The position numbers and the translations under genes were made by a program. A model generated the notes under the pieces. The model was not told where the DNA came from. It saw nothing but the letters and a program-made list of their open reading frames with translations, and made no database searches. A stretch of DNA of 55,794 nucleotides from IMG/VR virus record IMGVR_UViG_3300042392_001901, positions 1 to 55,794 of that record. One strand, written 5' to 3'. Below, piece by piece: positions 43,932 through 54,107 of the stretch. How positions within the stretch are numbered: position 1 is the first letter of the stretch; each line of letters starts with the position of its first letter. Origin of the DNA: a virus.

Positions 43932-45278
43932 ATGAAAATTGATCATTGGTTTATTGGCATAGTAGAAAATATTGCAGACCCGCTAAATGCAGGACGTGTG
44001 CAAGTTCGGTGCTATGAATATCATGAACTTGATGATGTTAATAGCGTGCCTAGTGAAAATTTACCATGGGCAACTCCACTGCTGCCACTTACAAGTGCTA
44101 GTAGTGCTGGTACTGGCACAAGTCCAACTGGACTAATGGCTGGTAGTTGGGTCTTTGGATTTTTTAGAGATGCTGATCAACAAGACCCAGTAATACTTGG
44201 TAGTGTTCCTGGAGTCGAATCATTAAATGGAACAAGCATACCAGCAGACGCTAGCAGTTCTTCAGTAGGCGCAGCCTATTCGAGCGCGACAAACACCTCA
44301 CAATACACAGAAGGTTCACCTTCTGCAGGAGCAGCAAATACTTCGGCACTTAATGGAGATGATATAGCTGCTCAACAGAATAATACAAGTACAAGTACAA
44401 GCGCCTTTATCAATAATTTAGTACGAATAGCAGTAGGAGAAAATGGCACAAGCAATAGCGCAGGTCGTAGTAAATATGGCGTTAATGACGCTTGGTGCGC
44501 AGCATTTTTAACATGGTGTATAAAACAAACAGGAGCAATACCAACATCAGATTTACCGGCTAATCCAAATGCGGTTGCCGAATGGTTAAAATGGCCAAAT
44601 GGAAAAGGTGGTAAGTATGTAATTAAAATTGCTAATCCTAAAGTGTTGTATGCTGGCGATATTTTAATTAGGGACGCTGCACAAGATCATATAGGATTGG
44701 TAAGTAAAGGTGGTTCAATTACCGGCGGCTATACTTCGGTTGAAGGCAACACTGGTAAAAATCGATCAGTGATGGTGCGGGATAAAAAGGGCGGATTTAA
44801 CTATGTGTTGAGATGGAAAGGCGCATTTGGCGGTACTGACGTAGCAACGCCAATGACATTATCACCTGAAAGTACTCCAACTGGTGTACCTGCTGGATGG
44901 ATAGGAAAAAGAACAGGCCCGCCTGCAATAGTTTTTGATGGTACTGGTTATTATCCGCCAGGTGATACGCATATACCAGCAACGGCATATAAAATTGGTG
45001 GGCAATATTTAAATGGTGACATTACAAAATTTGTTGTAGTTAATAGACAAGATTATAATAATTTTAAAATGGGTAGTAAAGTGTATGTTTATAACCATAC
45101 AACTAAACAAGCAACATGGGCAATAGCTGGAGATCGCGGTCCAACACAAACCCGAAGTGAAATGTCAGTTGCAACAGCTGAAGCAATTGGAGTTAAAATT
45201 CTTAAAGGATCAGACGGAAAATATAGAAATGCTGTTGATGGTAATTATATTGTAAGTTTTTACTTTTTTGATAGTTAA
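43932..45278 (+). CDS. 5: gp5-like protein: OB fold + CHAP amidase + GH75-like domain
   Basis: A 448-residue protein. OB fold 1-100 (HWFIGIVENIADPLNAGRVQVRC). Linker. CHAP/amidase-like domain about 155-300: NDAWCAAFLTWC gives the Cys, AQDHIGLV the His, VEGNTGK the third residue. C-terminal about 315-448 resembles a GH75 chitosanase: VFDGTGYYPPGDTHIPATAY, GDITKFVVVN and WAIAGDRGPTQTRSEMSVATAEAIGV. It would digest peptidoglycan during entry. T4 gp5 carries a lysozyme domain instead. Confidence 0.75.
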   Translation: MKIDHWFIGIVENIADPLNAGRVQVRCYEYHELDDVNSVPSENLPWATPLLPLTSASSAGTGTSPTGLMAGSWVFGFFRDADQQDPVILGSVPGVESLNGTSIPADASSSSVGAAYSSATNTSQYTEGSPSAGAANTSALNGDDIAAQQNNTSTSTSAFINNLVRIAVGENGTSNSAGRSKYGVNDAWCAAFLTWCIKQTGAIPTSDLPANPNAVAEWLKWPNGKGGKYVIKIANPKVLYAGDILIRDAAQDHIGLVSKGGSITGGYTSVEGNTGKNRSVMVRDKKGGFNYVLRWKGAFGGTDVATPMTLSPESTPTGVPAGWIGKRTGPPAIVFDGTGYYPPGDTHIPATAYKIGGQYLNGDITKFVVVNRQDYNNFKMGSKVYVYNHTTKQATWAIAGDRGPTQTRSEMSVATAEAIGVKILKGSDGKYRNAVDGNYIVSFYFFDS

Positions 45279-45282
45279 AATT

Positions 45283-46077
45283 ATGCCAATCACAATGCCA
45301 AATTTGTTTCCTGATGGTGTGCCGCTCTCTTCAAGCAGCGCATATAACAATATCCCGTTGCAAAATGATATGTTAAAATCAGACTACACGAGCGGCTCGC
45401 CAATCGCAAATGGGGCAAACCTTTCTTCACTGGATGTTAAACTTGAAGACTTATCAAATGACTCTAGAAGTGTTATGATAAGCAAACTTATAGCAGTCGC
45501 TAAAGGAGAGTTAGGTGTAGTCGAACGAGGAACAATTAACAATCAAGGTCCTGGTATAGAAAAATATTGGAGCGCCACATTAGTGGGTTCAAATGCATAT
45601 AACTATATTACAATACGTAATGGTAAAGAAGGCGCACCTCCATATTGCGCAGCATATGTGTGTTGGTGTGTAAAGCAAGCAAATATAATTCCAGAACAAT
45701 ATCGTCCAAAAGAAGCATATTGTCCTAATTGGCCAACATGGTCAAGTACTACTGGAAAAAATTATTCGCTTAGAATTGATAATCCGCGTGAATTTAAAAG
45801 AGGAGACATAGTAATTTTTAGAAAAAGTCATATAGGCATAATACTCGATGATTTTGTTTTTGATATAAACAAAAAAGAAAAAACAATGACCATAATAGAA
45901 GGAAATACTGGTCCGGATAAAATTGGAAGTACTGCAGTCGTTAGGGATGCACGGGTTGGAGTGGGTGGAATATATATAAAAAAGCGTACATTTGCCGCAG
46001 CAAACATTACATGTGCTATTAGATTGTATCCAAATAATACGCAATCTAATAATCAGTCACTCGCCTCTGTTAAATAA
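45283..46077 (+). CDS. CHAP-domain peptidoglycan hydrolase (baseplate-associated)
   Basis: A 264-residue protein without OB fold. After a polar start (1-65), a CHAP-like domain: APPYCAAYVCWCVKQANI (catalytic Cys), FKRGDIVIFRKSHIGIIL (His) and TIIEGNTGP. It is related to the CHAP domain of the preceding gene, so it is a second copy or a separated module. It starts four bases after the stop of that gene. It may be part of the puncturing device or a free hydrolase. Confidence 0.75.
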   Translation: MPITMPNLFPDGVPLSSSSAYNNIPLQNDMLKSDYTSGSPIANGANLSSLDVKLEDLSNDSRSVMISKLIAVAKGELGVVERGTINNQGPGIEKYWSATLVGSNAYNYITIRNGKEGAPPYCAAYVCWCVKQANIIPEQYRPKEAYCPNWPTWSSTTGKNYSLRIDNPREFKRGDIVIFRKSHIGIILDDFVFDINKKEKTMTIIEGNTGPDKIGSTAVVRDARVGVGGIYIKKRTFAAANITCAIRLYPNNTQSNNQSLASVK

Positions 46078-46086
46078 ATATAAAAT

Positions 46087-46929
46087 ATGGCAAACAACAC
46101 CTTTAATCATCCGTTTCCCACAGATCAATCTGTGTATCCATACAATAATGTGACGCAGACTCGCTCGGGGCATATTTTTGAAATTGATGATACATTAGGC
46201 AATGAACGTATACATGAAAAACATAAGTCTGGAACATCACGTATTATAGACGCTGAAGGTAAGCTATCTGTAATGGTTGTCTCAAATCGATATACTACAA
46301 TTTGTGGAGAAGATTTTGTAACAATTATGGGTGATGCAAATATTACAGTAAACGGTTCTGCAAATTTAACTGTGAACGGCAACTATAATGTTGAAGTAAA
46401 TGGCAATATGAACCAAACCGTTAAGGGCGAGTATCGTTTAAAAGTTGGTGCCGCATACAAAAATGAAGTGCTTGGTGACAAGGCAGAAAATATTGTTGGT
46501 AAAAAGGACAGCATAGTTGGCAACGGAGTAAACAATACAGTACGAGGTGGCGGTATAAAAAACATGGTAGTTGGCAGTATTGAAGAGACTGTAGCTGGAG
46601 GATATACTGGAATATACACCGGTTCAAGTAGTACAACAGCATTGCTTGGAGCAAGCATGACCGCTCCAGCTGGTGCAGCTACAATTGGCGGCATGACTGC
46701 AGCAATTGATGGTGTATCAATGTTAACTCTAACATCACTTGGACCAACTATGATGTATTCAACTGTAACAAATATGACAACACCACTTGTAAACATATTA
46801 GGTGGAGCACTAATTGCAGCTGGAGATGTGCGAGCTCTCGCTGGAGCTCGCGGATTGCTCACACATATTCACCTCGGTGATGGTGCTCCAGGCACCCCTG
46901 CCCCAACATCACCACCAATAGCAGGATAA
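46087..46929 (+). CDS. 5: gp5 C-terminal spike (beta-helix) protein
   Basis: A 280-residue protein. It starts with a gp5-like segment (IFEIDDTLGNERIHEKHKSGTSRIIDAEGK), then repeated short strands (ITVNGSANLTVNGNYNVEVNGNMNQTVKGEYRLKVG) that form the triple beta-helix, then a Gly/Ala/Thr-rich second helix section. The tail HIHLGDGAPGTPAPTSP matches VgrG/gp5 spike tips. It is the membrane-piercing needle, encoded apart from the OB domain. Confidence 0.8.
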   Translation: MANNTFNHPFPTDQSVYPYNNVTQTRSGHIFEIDDTLGNERIHEKHKSGTSRIIDAEGKLSVMVVSNRYTTICGEDFVTIMGDANITVNGSANLTVNGNYNVEVNGNMNQTVKGEYRLKVGAAYKNEVLGDKAENIVGKKDSIVGNGVNNTVRGGGIKNMVVGSIEETVAGGYTGIYTGSSSTTALLGASMTAPAGAATIGGMTAAIDGVSMLTLTSLGPTMMYSTVTNMTTPLVNILGGALIAAGDVRALAGARGLLTHIHLGDGAPGTPAPTSPPIAG

Positions 46930-46933
46930 GTTT

Positions 46934-49126
46934 ATGGCACAAGTAGATCCATTTTTATACATTGTACTTGAAAATACTAGTTATGATCCGGTACGAGACA
47001 CATATGACGCAACAGTTAAATCAGCACGTGATATTGTTTCGCGTATTTTTATTATTACACAAAAAGGCAGTGGTAGTGGTTTAACTCGAATTGAATGGGA
47101 GGCATTAGAAATATCTTTAGATGATGTCACCTTTGAATTAACATATGATAGTGGAATTCCTACATTATCAAATATTCCAAAAAATGTTGGACGTTATGAT
47201 TATAATATTGCGATGACATATGTTCGTAATATATCAGGTGATTCCTATAATGGTACATATCGTAATTTCTTTACTACAAATTATTTTACAAGTGTGCCCA
47301 GTGGTACTCCTACACCAGATAGTACAATATACAGCGATTCTTTATTTACTACAGAGAGTGGATTTGCAAAACCGCAAGGACTACGAAATACATATAAGTT
47401 TTTGATAATAGATCCTTGCCCAGTAGAAATTATTTTTACTGATACTGAGTTAGGATACACTGGAAATACATTATCTCCAGAGTATATAACAAATCCACAA
47501 CTGTTGGATCCAACAGATCCAAATGCCCCTGGAAACATCCCATTACGATTAATGTATAGCGGAGATAACGTAGTTGCTCCACTAGCATCACCTTCAGAAA
47601 TTGGAACATATACTGTAACAGCAACTGCTCTTGACTTTAATTATGTCGGTTCCGAAACTACATCATTTGTGATTCGTAACCTAACAAATATAGAAGCTGC
47701 TGAAAATGCTGCAGCTTATCAGGAAAAAGCCAACTTGTTTGAAATAGCAACATCTGATACTGGAAACGGTAATACTTCGGGCGGGGCAAGTGAATCTGTA
47801 ATAACAGATACTTCGGGCGGTATAAGCAGTAGTAGCAGTTTAATAAATTCAAGTTATGCGTCATCATCAAATGCGATGACGAAAAAAGAATTTGTTGAGA
47901 CTGGAATATTAACAATACTTGACAAAGCTGATATCAAGGGCTTGGGCACAATAAAAACGCTTGCAGAGTGCGCGCAAAGTTTACCTCAACGTTTAATGAT
48001 ATTTGCAGCTGCTAAAATAGCAGCATTTGTTTTAAGTTATATACCAGGGTTAGGCATTATAAAACTATTAACTTCAATAATGGAGTTGATAGAGATGGTG
48101 AAAAAAATAATGGCGCTCATCGAGTTTGTTAAAGAAAACCCATGGGCGGCATTAAATATGGTACTTGAAACTAGCGGTGCATATGATGCATTAGGCAAAT
48201 TAGCAAATGAGCAAATTGCTGCGATACAAGAAAGTTTTCCAGGCATGACTGGTGATGTCGGTCAATTTGTTAAGGATGTCGCAAACGGACTTGTTGATAT
48301 TTGTAATCTTGATATAAGTGGAAATCCAATTGCTACACTTATAAAGGCAGACAACACAAAAACTCCAACTGCAGTTACAAAGTTTATTCCTGCTACATCA
48401 CGACAGCCAAGTGAAGCAAAAGCAAAATATGACTTTTTTCAATTTCAATTGCGTGATGCTCTAAATAAAGACACTGATAAACTTAAAAAAATGTCTGATG
48501 AGGGCAATACAGTTGGCGTACAAGAATATGTTTCAATGCTCACCGCAGTTCACGAACTTGCATACAACTATCATGACCGTATTGCTGAAACAGGAACACC
48601 GGTTGGTCTTTTAAACGGATCGACTTCTGATGCATTAAGTTCAGTATATAATGTATTGGGTGAAGCCACAAGCATATTATCAAGTGTCTATCCAGACTCT
48701 ACCTCTACGACAGCAACGACGAGTGGCACAACTAAAACTTCAGGCTTTTCTGTAGACTCATTAAATGCCGGACTTGGTTCAATTGCAAATACAATTGACG
48801 GAGTTACTGCAGGATTAAGTTCAATTACAAGTTTTGCAATGGGTGAAACTGGATTCTCCATAACTGCACTTAGAAATGAATTTAATTTTGGTGCGAAAGA
48901 GATGCTTAAGAAAAATCCATTTTGGTCAAAAGAGACGATTAAAGAATATAATGATCGGGTTAATAGAATAAAATCAGAAATGGAAAATAACGCAGATGCA
49001 ATACGCAACAATCCAGCAAACGCAAAAGCTGCAGCAGCTGGATCAGCAACCACATCATCGTCTAGTTCTTCTACTGGTGGAATTTCATCACTTATATCAT
49101 CTGCCAGTTCGTTGATTAGATCATAA
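46934..49126 (+). CDS. Large virion protein with MBG-like domain, unknown
   Basis: A 730-residue protein between gp5 spike and gp25. Residues ~1-150 are beta-rich and polar; ~165-250 resemble an MBG (Ig-like) domain (EIIFTDTELGYTGNTLSPEYI ... IGTYTVTATALDFNYVGSETTSFVI). A hydrophobic helical segment follows (about 350-420, FAAAKIAAFVLSYIPGLGIIKLLTSIMEL). The C terminus is Ser/Ala-rich. It may be a baseplate-periphery or tail adhesin protein (inference). No T4 homologue is recognised. Confidence 0.5.
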   Translation: MAQVDPFLYIVLENTSYDPVRDTYDATVKSARDIVSRIFIITQKGSGSGLTRIEWEALEISLDDVTFELTYDSGIPTLSNIPKNVGRYDYNIAMTYVRNISGDSYNGTYRNFFTTNYFTSVPSGTPTPDSTIYSDSLFTTESGFAKPQGLRNTYKFLIIDPCPVEIIFTDTELGYTGNTLSPEYITNPQLLDPTDPNAPGNIPLRLMYSGDNVVAPLASPSEIGTYTVTATALDFNYVGSETTSFVIRNLTNIEAAENAAAYQEKANLFEIATSDTGNGNTSGGASESVITDTSGGISSSSSLINSSYASSSNAMTKKEFVETGILTILDKADIKGLGTIKTLAECAQSLPQRLMIFAAAKIAAFVLSYIPGLGIIKLLTSIMELIEMVKKIMALIEFVKENPWAALNMVLETSGAYDALGKLANEQIAAIQESFPGMTGDVGQFVKDVANGLVDICNLDISGNPIATLIKADNTKTPTAVTKFIPATSRQPSEAKAKYDFFQFQLRDALNKDTDKLKKMSDEGNTVGVQEYVSMLTAVHELAYNYHDRIAETGTPVGLLNGSTSDALSSVYNVLGEATSILSSVYPDSTSTTATTSGTTKTSGFSVDSLNAGLGSIANTIDGVTAGLSSITSFAMGETGFSITALRNEFNFGAKEMLKKNPFWSKETIKEYNDRVNRIKSEMENNADAIRNNPANAKAAAAGSATTSSSSSSTGGISSLISSASSLIRS

Positions 49127-49158
49127 TGTTTGTATAATTTACCGCGTATTATAAATTA

Positions 49159-49166
49159 TATAAATA
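49159..49166 (+). promoter_or_regulatory. T4-type late promoter of gene 25
   Basis: An exact TATAAATA five bases before the ATG at 49172. Confidence 0.65.
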
Positions 49167-49171
49167 GAAAT

Positions 49172-49603
49172 ATGAGTAAAACGCTATCGGACTATAATGA
49201 TTCTAGGCCATCGAATGTGGCTAGAAAAAATTTATATTCCGATATAGACAATAGTTTTGCCATACACCCGATTTATAATGACATACGTCCAATTCTTGAT
49301 ATTGATTCAATACGTCAAAGTTTAAAAAATTTGTTGTTAACAAATCAATATGATCGGCTGTTTCAACCAGAAATTGCTTCGGACATTCGTGCTTTGCTGT
49401 TTGAAAATGCAAACATGTTTACAGAATATGAGCTAAAGGCAAAAATAGAACAGATGATTGACCTCTATGAACCACGTATAAGCGACTATGAAGTGACTGT
49501 AGTGGACGAGTCTGATCAAAATGCATATCGGGTGGGCATAACTTTTCAAGCATCATACAATTCAACTGCTGAAATTGTAATATATTTAACACGAGTACGA
49601 TAA
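49172..49603 (+). CDS. 25: gp25, baseplate wedge
   Basis: A 143-residue protein (T4 gp25 is 132). RKNLYSDIDNSFAIHPIYNDIRPILDIDSIRQSLKNLLLTNQYDRLFQPEIASDIRALLFEN is the gp25 (GPW/gp25) fold, and DYEVTVVDE ... YRVGITFQASYNSTAEIVIYLTRV closes it. gp25 initiates sheath assembly from the wedge. Its TAA overlaps the gp6 ATG (TAATG). Confidence 0.9.
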   Translation: MSKTLSDYNDSRPSNVARKNLYSDIDNSFAIHPIYNDIRPILDIDSIRQSLKNLLLTNQYDRLFQPEIASDIRALLFENANMFTEYELKAKIEQMIDLYEPRISDYEVTVVDESDQNAYRVGITFQASYNSTAEIVIYLTRVR

Positions 49604-51471
49604 TGGAAATTCCTACACAATCAGTAAATGTTACAGAATTAGATTTTGATCAAATCAAGGCTAATCTAATAGAATATTTCAAGGCTGGAGACAGTCCATT
49701 TAAAGACTGGGATTATGCTGGGTCTGGATTAAATATGTTGCTTGATGTGCTCTCACATAACACACATTACAATGCATTACTCGCACACATGGCAGTCAAT
49801 GAAAGTTTTATTGATACTGCACAGTTACGACAAAACGTGGTGTCTGCCGCAAAGTTAATTGGATATACCCCACGCAGTTATGCCTCTGCAAAGGCACAAA
49901 TAAACGTAACTGTAACGCCAAGAAATACATTATTAAATGAATATGTTTTTCCAGTGGGTTCAACTTTTTCATCAAATATAACAGACCTTTCAAAAAGTCA
50001 AACCTATAAATTTACAAATTTAAATGATATTGTCTGCACAAAAAATTCTAGTGGAGACTTGGTAGCAAATAACATTGACATATATCAAGGTACATTCATT
50101 AAAAAGAGAATTCAAATAAATTCTACACAAAGTAATAACGAATATATTATAGACGATAAAAATATTGATACAAGCACGTTAAAAGTAGCGGTATATCAGA
50201 CTGGACGATCAGAAATTAACGAAGTATATTCTTTATTTACAGATATTAATAGTGTTGATGACACGACACCAATTTATTTCTTATACGAAAACTATAATGG
50301 CAACTATGTAATATCATTTGGTGATGGTATATTTGGCAAAAAACCAGATAACTTAAACGTTTTAGAGTTAACATATTTGGTTACTGATGGCACTGGCGCA
50401 AACTCTTCAAATATTTTTTCATACTCTGATTTTTTTGATTCAACTCAACTAACTCGAGTTAGTTTAAATACAGTTGCACGTGCGGTTGGCGGGTCAGATC
50501 GTGAGTCTATTAGTAGTATAAAATATAACGCGCCACTTCAATATGTTTCACAAAATCGTGCAGTGACTGCTGATGACTACAAAACATTGGTGCATAGTTA
50601 TTTAACAAATGTAAAATCCGTAGCTGTGTGGGGAGGCGAAGATAATGATCCACCACAATATGGTAAAGTTTTTATATCTGCAAAAAAATCGGATTCTTCA
50701 TCAGTTTTAATGCCAAATGAAAAACAAGGATTGCTGACATATTTAAGTGATAAAAAAGTACTCTCAATATTTCCTGAAATAGTTGATCCTGAATATGTTG
50801 ATATTGTGCTTGATGTACTCTTTAAGTATAACCGTAACCTGACTACGCACACAAAAACACAACTTGAAACAAAGGTTAAAGAAAGTATAGGCGCATTTAA
50901 TAGTCAATATTTGGAATCTTTTGATGGTGTGTTTCGTCATTCATTTTTATCAAAGACTGTTGATGGAACAAGTCCTGCAATATTAAATTCACTTATACGA
51001 GTGTTTATCTCTAAAAGTTTTACGTTAGTTAGCGGGCAACCACAAAAAATAACAATAAAATTTGGCACATCATTAACAGTTGATGATAATATTGCCATTG
51101 TAAATTCTACTGGTTGGGATTATGATGGAGTTACATATTATATTGGTGAGGAAGCACATCCAACACTGTCTGACATACGCTTGCTGTATGTCTATTATTA
51201 TGATGCCAATGATAAACCAATTATTCGTAATAAAAATGTTGGTACGCTTACACTGAGTACAGGAGTAATGGAAATAGAACCGCTACTCGCTGACACTGAC
51301 ACCACAATGATAATAGACGTAATACCACTATCAAATGACCTTGCGCCTAAACGCAATCAACTTATGCGCATTGATACAACACGCCTAAATGTTTATGGCG
51401 AAGTTGACCTAATTGCCGTTGGTGGTTCAAATCGTTCAGTGCAATATAATACATTTAGTAGAGACCGTTAA
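49603..51471 (+). CDS. 6: gp6, baseplate wedge
   Basis: A 622-residue protein (T4 gp6 is 660). The N-terminal ELDFDQIKANLIEYFKAGDSPFKDWDYAGSGLNMLLDVLSHNTHYNALLAHMAVNESFIDTAQLRQNVVSAAKLIGYTPRSYASA motif is the gp6/J-type wedge start. ISFGDGIFGKKPDN and VAGGSDRES-like VGGSDRESISSI, then DYKTLVH follow. gp6 forms the inner ring of the baseplate with gp7. Confidence 0.9.
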   Translation: MEIPTQSVNVTELDFDQIKANLIEYFKAGDSPFKDWDYAGSGLNMLLDVLSHNTHYNALLAHMAVNESFIDTAQLRQNVVSAAKLIGYTPRSYASAKAQINVTVTPRNTLLNEYVFPVGSTFSSNITDLSKSQTYKFTNLNDIVCTKNSSGDLVANNIDIYQGTFIKKRIQINSTQSNNEYIIDDKNIDTSTLKVAVYQTGRSEINEVYSLFTDINSVDDTTPIYFLYENYNGNYVISFGDGIFGKKPDNLNVLELTYLVTDGTGANSSNIFSYSDFFDSTQLTRVSLNTVARAVGGSDRESISSIKYNAPLQYVSQNRAVTADDYKTLVHSYLTNVKSVAVWGGEDNDPPQYGKVFISAKKSDSSSVLMPNEKQGLLTYLSDKKVLSIFPEIVDPEYVDIVLDVLFKYNRNLTTHTKTQLETKVKESIGAFNSQYLESFDGVFRHSFLSKTVDGTSPAILNSLIRVFISKSFTLVSGQPQKITIKFGTSLTVDDNIAIVNSTGWDYDGVTYYIGEEAHPTLSDIRLLYVYYYDANDKPIIRNKNVGTLTLSTGVMEIEPLLADTDTTMIIDVIPLSNDLAPKRNQLMRIDTTRLNVYGEVDLIAVGGSNRSVQYNTFSRDR

Positions 51472-51473
51472 GT

Positions 51474-54107
51474 ATGCTTTTAAGTATAGCAAATTCGCGC
51501 CCGCGTAATATAGAATCAATACAAACCGAAAGTTTGTATCCAGATTCTTTAAAAGAGTCTGCGAGCAATCTTATCAATTTTATTGAGCGCTATTATGAGC
51601 ACCTAAATCGTACTGGTTTGCCGTCAAATGAAATTGCTGCCATTACTCGCGAAAAAGATATTGATATTGTATCCGATAAATATCTAACCCAAATACAAAG
51701 CCTAATTGCACGCAATATTCCAAATTCTCGTGTGCTTGATAAAGTCACTCTCTATCGCGTTATTATACAATATTATCATACACGCGGTTCGGAAGACAGC
51801 ATACACACATTTTTCAAACTTTTCTTTGACAAAATTGTAAGCATATTTTACCCTAAAAATTACCTATTTGACTTGTCAGGCGGCAGCGGTCGTTGGGCCC
51901 CAATTGACATACCATCATTACGTACATCACGCACAAACCCAAATAAAAATACACTATTAGTAGTTTCTGACTATAGGATTGGACCATTTCCAAGTTCAAA
52001 TCCCGGACCGTATACTGTTACGTTAAGTGCTTTTTCAGAAGATCTTTGGACTTATGGCGGAGTAGAAAAGTCATTTAATCTGCCATATATACAAAAAGTT
52101 AATGTTGCCACTGAAGGAGCAGATCCTGTTTATCGTTGGGTCTATCGCTATAAGGATGAATTTGAGTTATACAGCACAAATGACACGCCTTGGCCAGATG
52201 AAGCAACTTGGGACGTCTTTGCGCGCAACATTGAATATACAAAATTTATATCATCAACTAATCTATTAGAAAATGAACAATATAACCTTTATGAAGATGG
52301 ATTTCCGGTTTTATTTGAATCTGCCGAAGATGATGGTATAATAGACTCTCAAAATATAGAGTATAGTAGGTTAACTATAACTCCTATAGTTCCATCTACA
52401 GACACAGAAGAAATACTTGATGAGTCTGGTAAAGTTTTAGTTGATGAGTCTATTACAAACAACGAAATAATTACTGAAAAAATAATTACTCTTGGTGATG
52501 ATAGTATAAACATTTCAGTTTTTGGTTTAGAGACTGAAGAGGGCACGGCAGACTATATATTAACTCAAAAAGGACTGCCTCCTGAAGACAATGGTATTGT
52601 CACAGAAGAAGCGGGCGGCTCAACATATGCAGTTGACACTTCAAATGTCGAGTATGCTCATATATTTAGCGTAACGGCAAGCCCAGAATATACATCTAAA
52701 ATTGGTGACCTTATACATTCATTAGAAGATGCACCAACCCCAACAATTTATCGCTGTGAAGACCTGGATCCAATTCTATGGAGTGTAATTCCAAGTGATG
52801 AAGATGTATGGACATATTCTGATAACAAATCATTTGCTTCTAATCTATATAAGTTGCATGACGGTTATTATTGGCAAAATTATTCATATGAAATCAAAAG
52901 TGAGTTACCATATGATGAGTGGGGTGATGATTATTTGCGGTTTGTACACCCTTCTGGGTTAAAACTATTTAGTGCTATAATCTTTGAATTTATTGCTCGT
53001 AGTGAATGGTACGATATTATTGACTATGTCGTTCGCAAACCACAGGAAAGTTATTCATGGCTAAATGCATATCATCCTCCAGTACTCGGCTATCATAGCC
53101 CTCGTAGTCAACCAGGTTGGTTAACAGGTAATGAAAGACTGCTAACAATTATACTTACAAGACTGCTAGATCGCAACGCGCCGGAGTCTCTAGTACGTAT
53201 GGTTCAACTTGCCCTTCGCATATTTGCAATTAACGCCAATTACAGAGACAAAACAGTCTATGAAGACTATCAACGTTGGATAAAATTCTTTGATCCAAAC
53301 GAACTAGTCTCTGGCTTTTCACACAAGACTATTGCTCAGGCAAGTGCGCCATACACACCAAATGCTGATCGACTGTTTAGTAATATATCAAGTTTTATAA
53401 CATTTAAAGTACTCGATCTTTCATACTATCCATGGTTTTATAGTGAATTAATTCAACTTGACCCAACATATGAAGACACGGACCCAGAATATGATGAAGC
53501 AGTCGTCGAATCTTTTGATATAACTATGGAAGCCTATATGAATAGTACTCTTGAAGACAAAGACGCATTGATATATAGATATCCATTTGAAAGTCAAGAT
53601 GATGATACATTTATAACTGAAAGCTCAAGTGCAAATTTTGTAACTGAAGGACAAACAAACTCGCAAACCGCAACGGTCTCGTCAAATAGATCTAGTATAT
53701 TTGAAGGACAGTCAGCAAGATTCTATATAAACACTGCATTTGTACCAGACGGCACCATATTATACTATAGCACGTCTGGTGATGCAATTGCCCCACTCAG
53801 TGGTAGCTTTGTTGTTAAACATAATTCTGGTTTCTTTAGGCTTGTGCCAACTGTAAATTTAGGAGCGTCTAGTACACCAACATTTACTGTTTCAATACGA
53901 AAAGGCGCAGTTGATGGACCAATACTTGTTACAAGTGACGCAATATCTGTGTCATACATAATTTGGACGTTTGAGCCACGTACAAGTGCGGTGTCAAGCC
54001 TTTCTGTAACAAGTGCATCTCCTTCTCAAATACAAATATCTTGGGGTGATTCAACAACCTCAACTACCCCTAGCGGAACACCAGTCTCTCATAACTACAC
54101 AGTATAA
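51474..54107 (+). CDS. 7: gp7-like baseplate wedge
   Basis: An 877-residue protein (T4 gp7 is 1032). Residues 30-125 (NLINFIERYYEHLNRTGLP ... VIIQYYHTRGSEDSIHTFFKLFF) correspond to a T4 gp7 internal region (YDFYSTKGIEASYKFLFKVLYNE), and DDYLRFVHPSGLKLFSAIIFEF (about 482-503) to IRFVHPVGFGFIAITLLTMF. An acidic insertion (~290-410) precedes the second match, and the C-terminal ~150 residues are Ig/Fn3-like. It links wedge to periphery. Three bases after gp6. Confidence 0.75.
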   Translation: MLLSIANSRPRNIESIQTESLYPDSLKESASNLINFIERYYEHLNRTGLPSNEIAAITREKDIDIVSDKYLTQIQSLIARNIPNSRVLDKVTLYRVIIQYYHTRGSEDSIHTFFKLFFDKIVSIFYPKNYLFDLSGGSGRWAPIDIPSLRTSRTNPNKNTLLVVSDYRIGPFPSSNPGPYTVTLSAFSEDLWTYGGVEKSFNLPYIQKVNVATEGADPVYRWVYRYKDEFELYSTNDTPWPDEATWDVFARNIEYTKFISSTNLLENEQYNLYEDGFPVLFESAEDDGIIDSQNIEYSRLTITPIVPSTDTEEILDESGKVLVDESITNNEIITEKIITLGDDSINISVFGLETEEGTADYILTQKGLPPEDNGIVTEEAGGSTYAVDTSNVEYAHIFSVTASPEYTSKIGDLIHSLEDAPTPTIYRCEDLDPILWSVIPSDEDVWTYSDNKSFASNLYKLHDGYYWQNYSYEIKSELPYDEWGDDYLRFVHPSGLKLFSAIIFEFIARSEWYDIIDYVVRKPQESYSWLNAYHPPVLGYHSPRSQPGWLTGNERLLTIILTRLLDRNAPESLVRMVQLALRIFAINANYRDKTVYEDYQRWIKFFDPNELVSGFSHKTIAQASAPYTPNADRLFSNISSFITFKVLDLSYYPWFYSELIQLDPTYEDTDPEYDEAVVESFDITMEAYMNSTLEDKDALIYRYPFESQDDDTFITESSSANFVTEGQTNSQTATVSSNRSSIFEGQSARFYINTAFVPDGTILYYSTSGDAIAPLSGSFVVKHNSGFFRLVPTVNLGASSTPTFTVSIRKGAVDGPILVTSDAISVSYIIWTFEPRTSAVSSLSVTSASPSQIQISWGDSTTSTTPSGTPVSHNYTV

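Noticed and set aside
46383-46862. Minus-strand ORF of 159 codons
   Set aside because: Antisense shadow of the repetitive beta-helix spike gene; Pro/Ile/Ser bias comes from the repeat.
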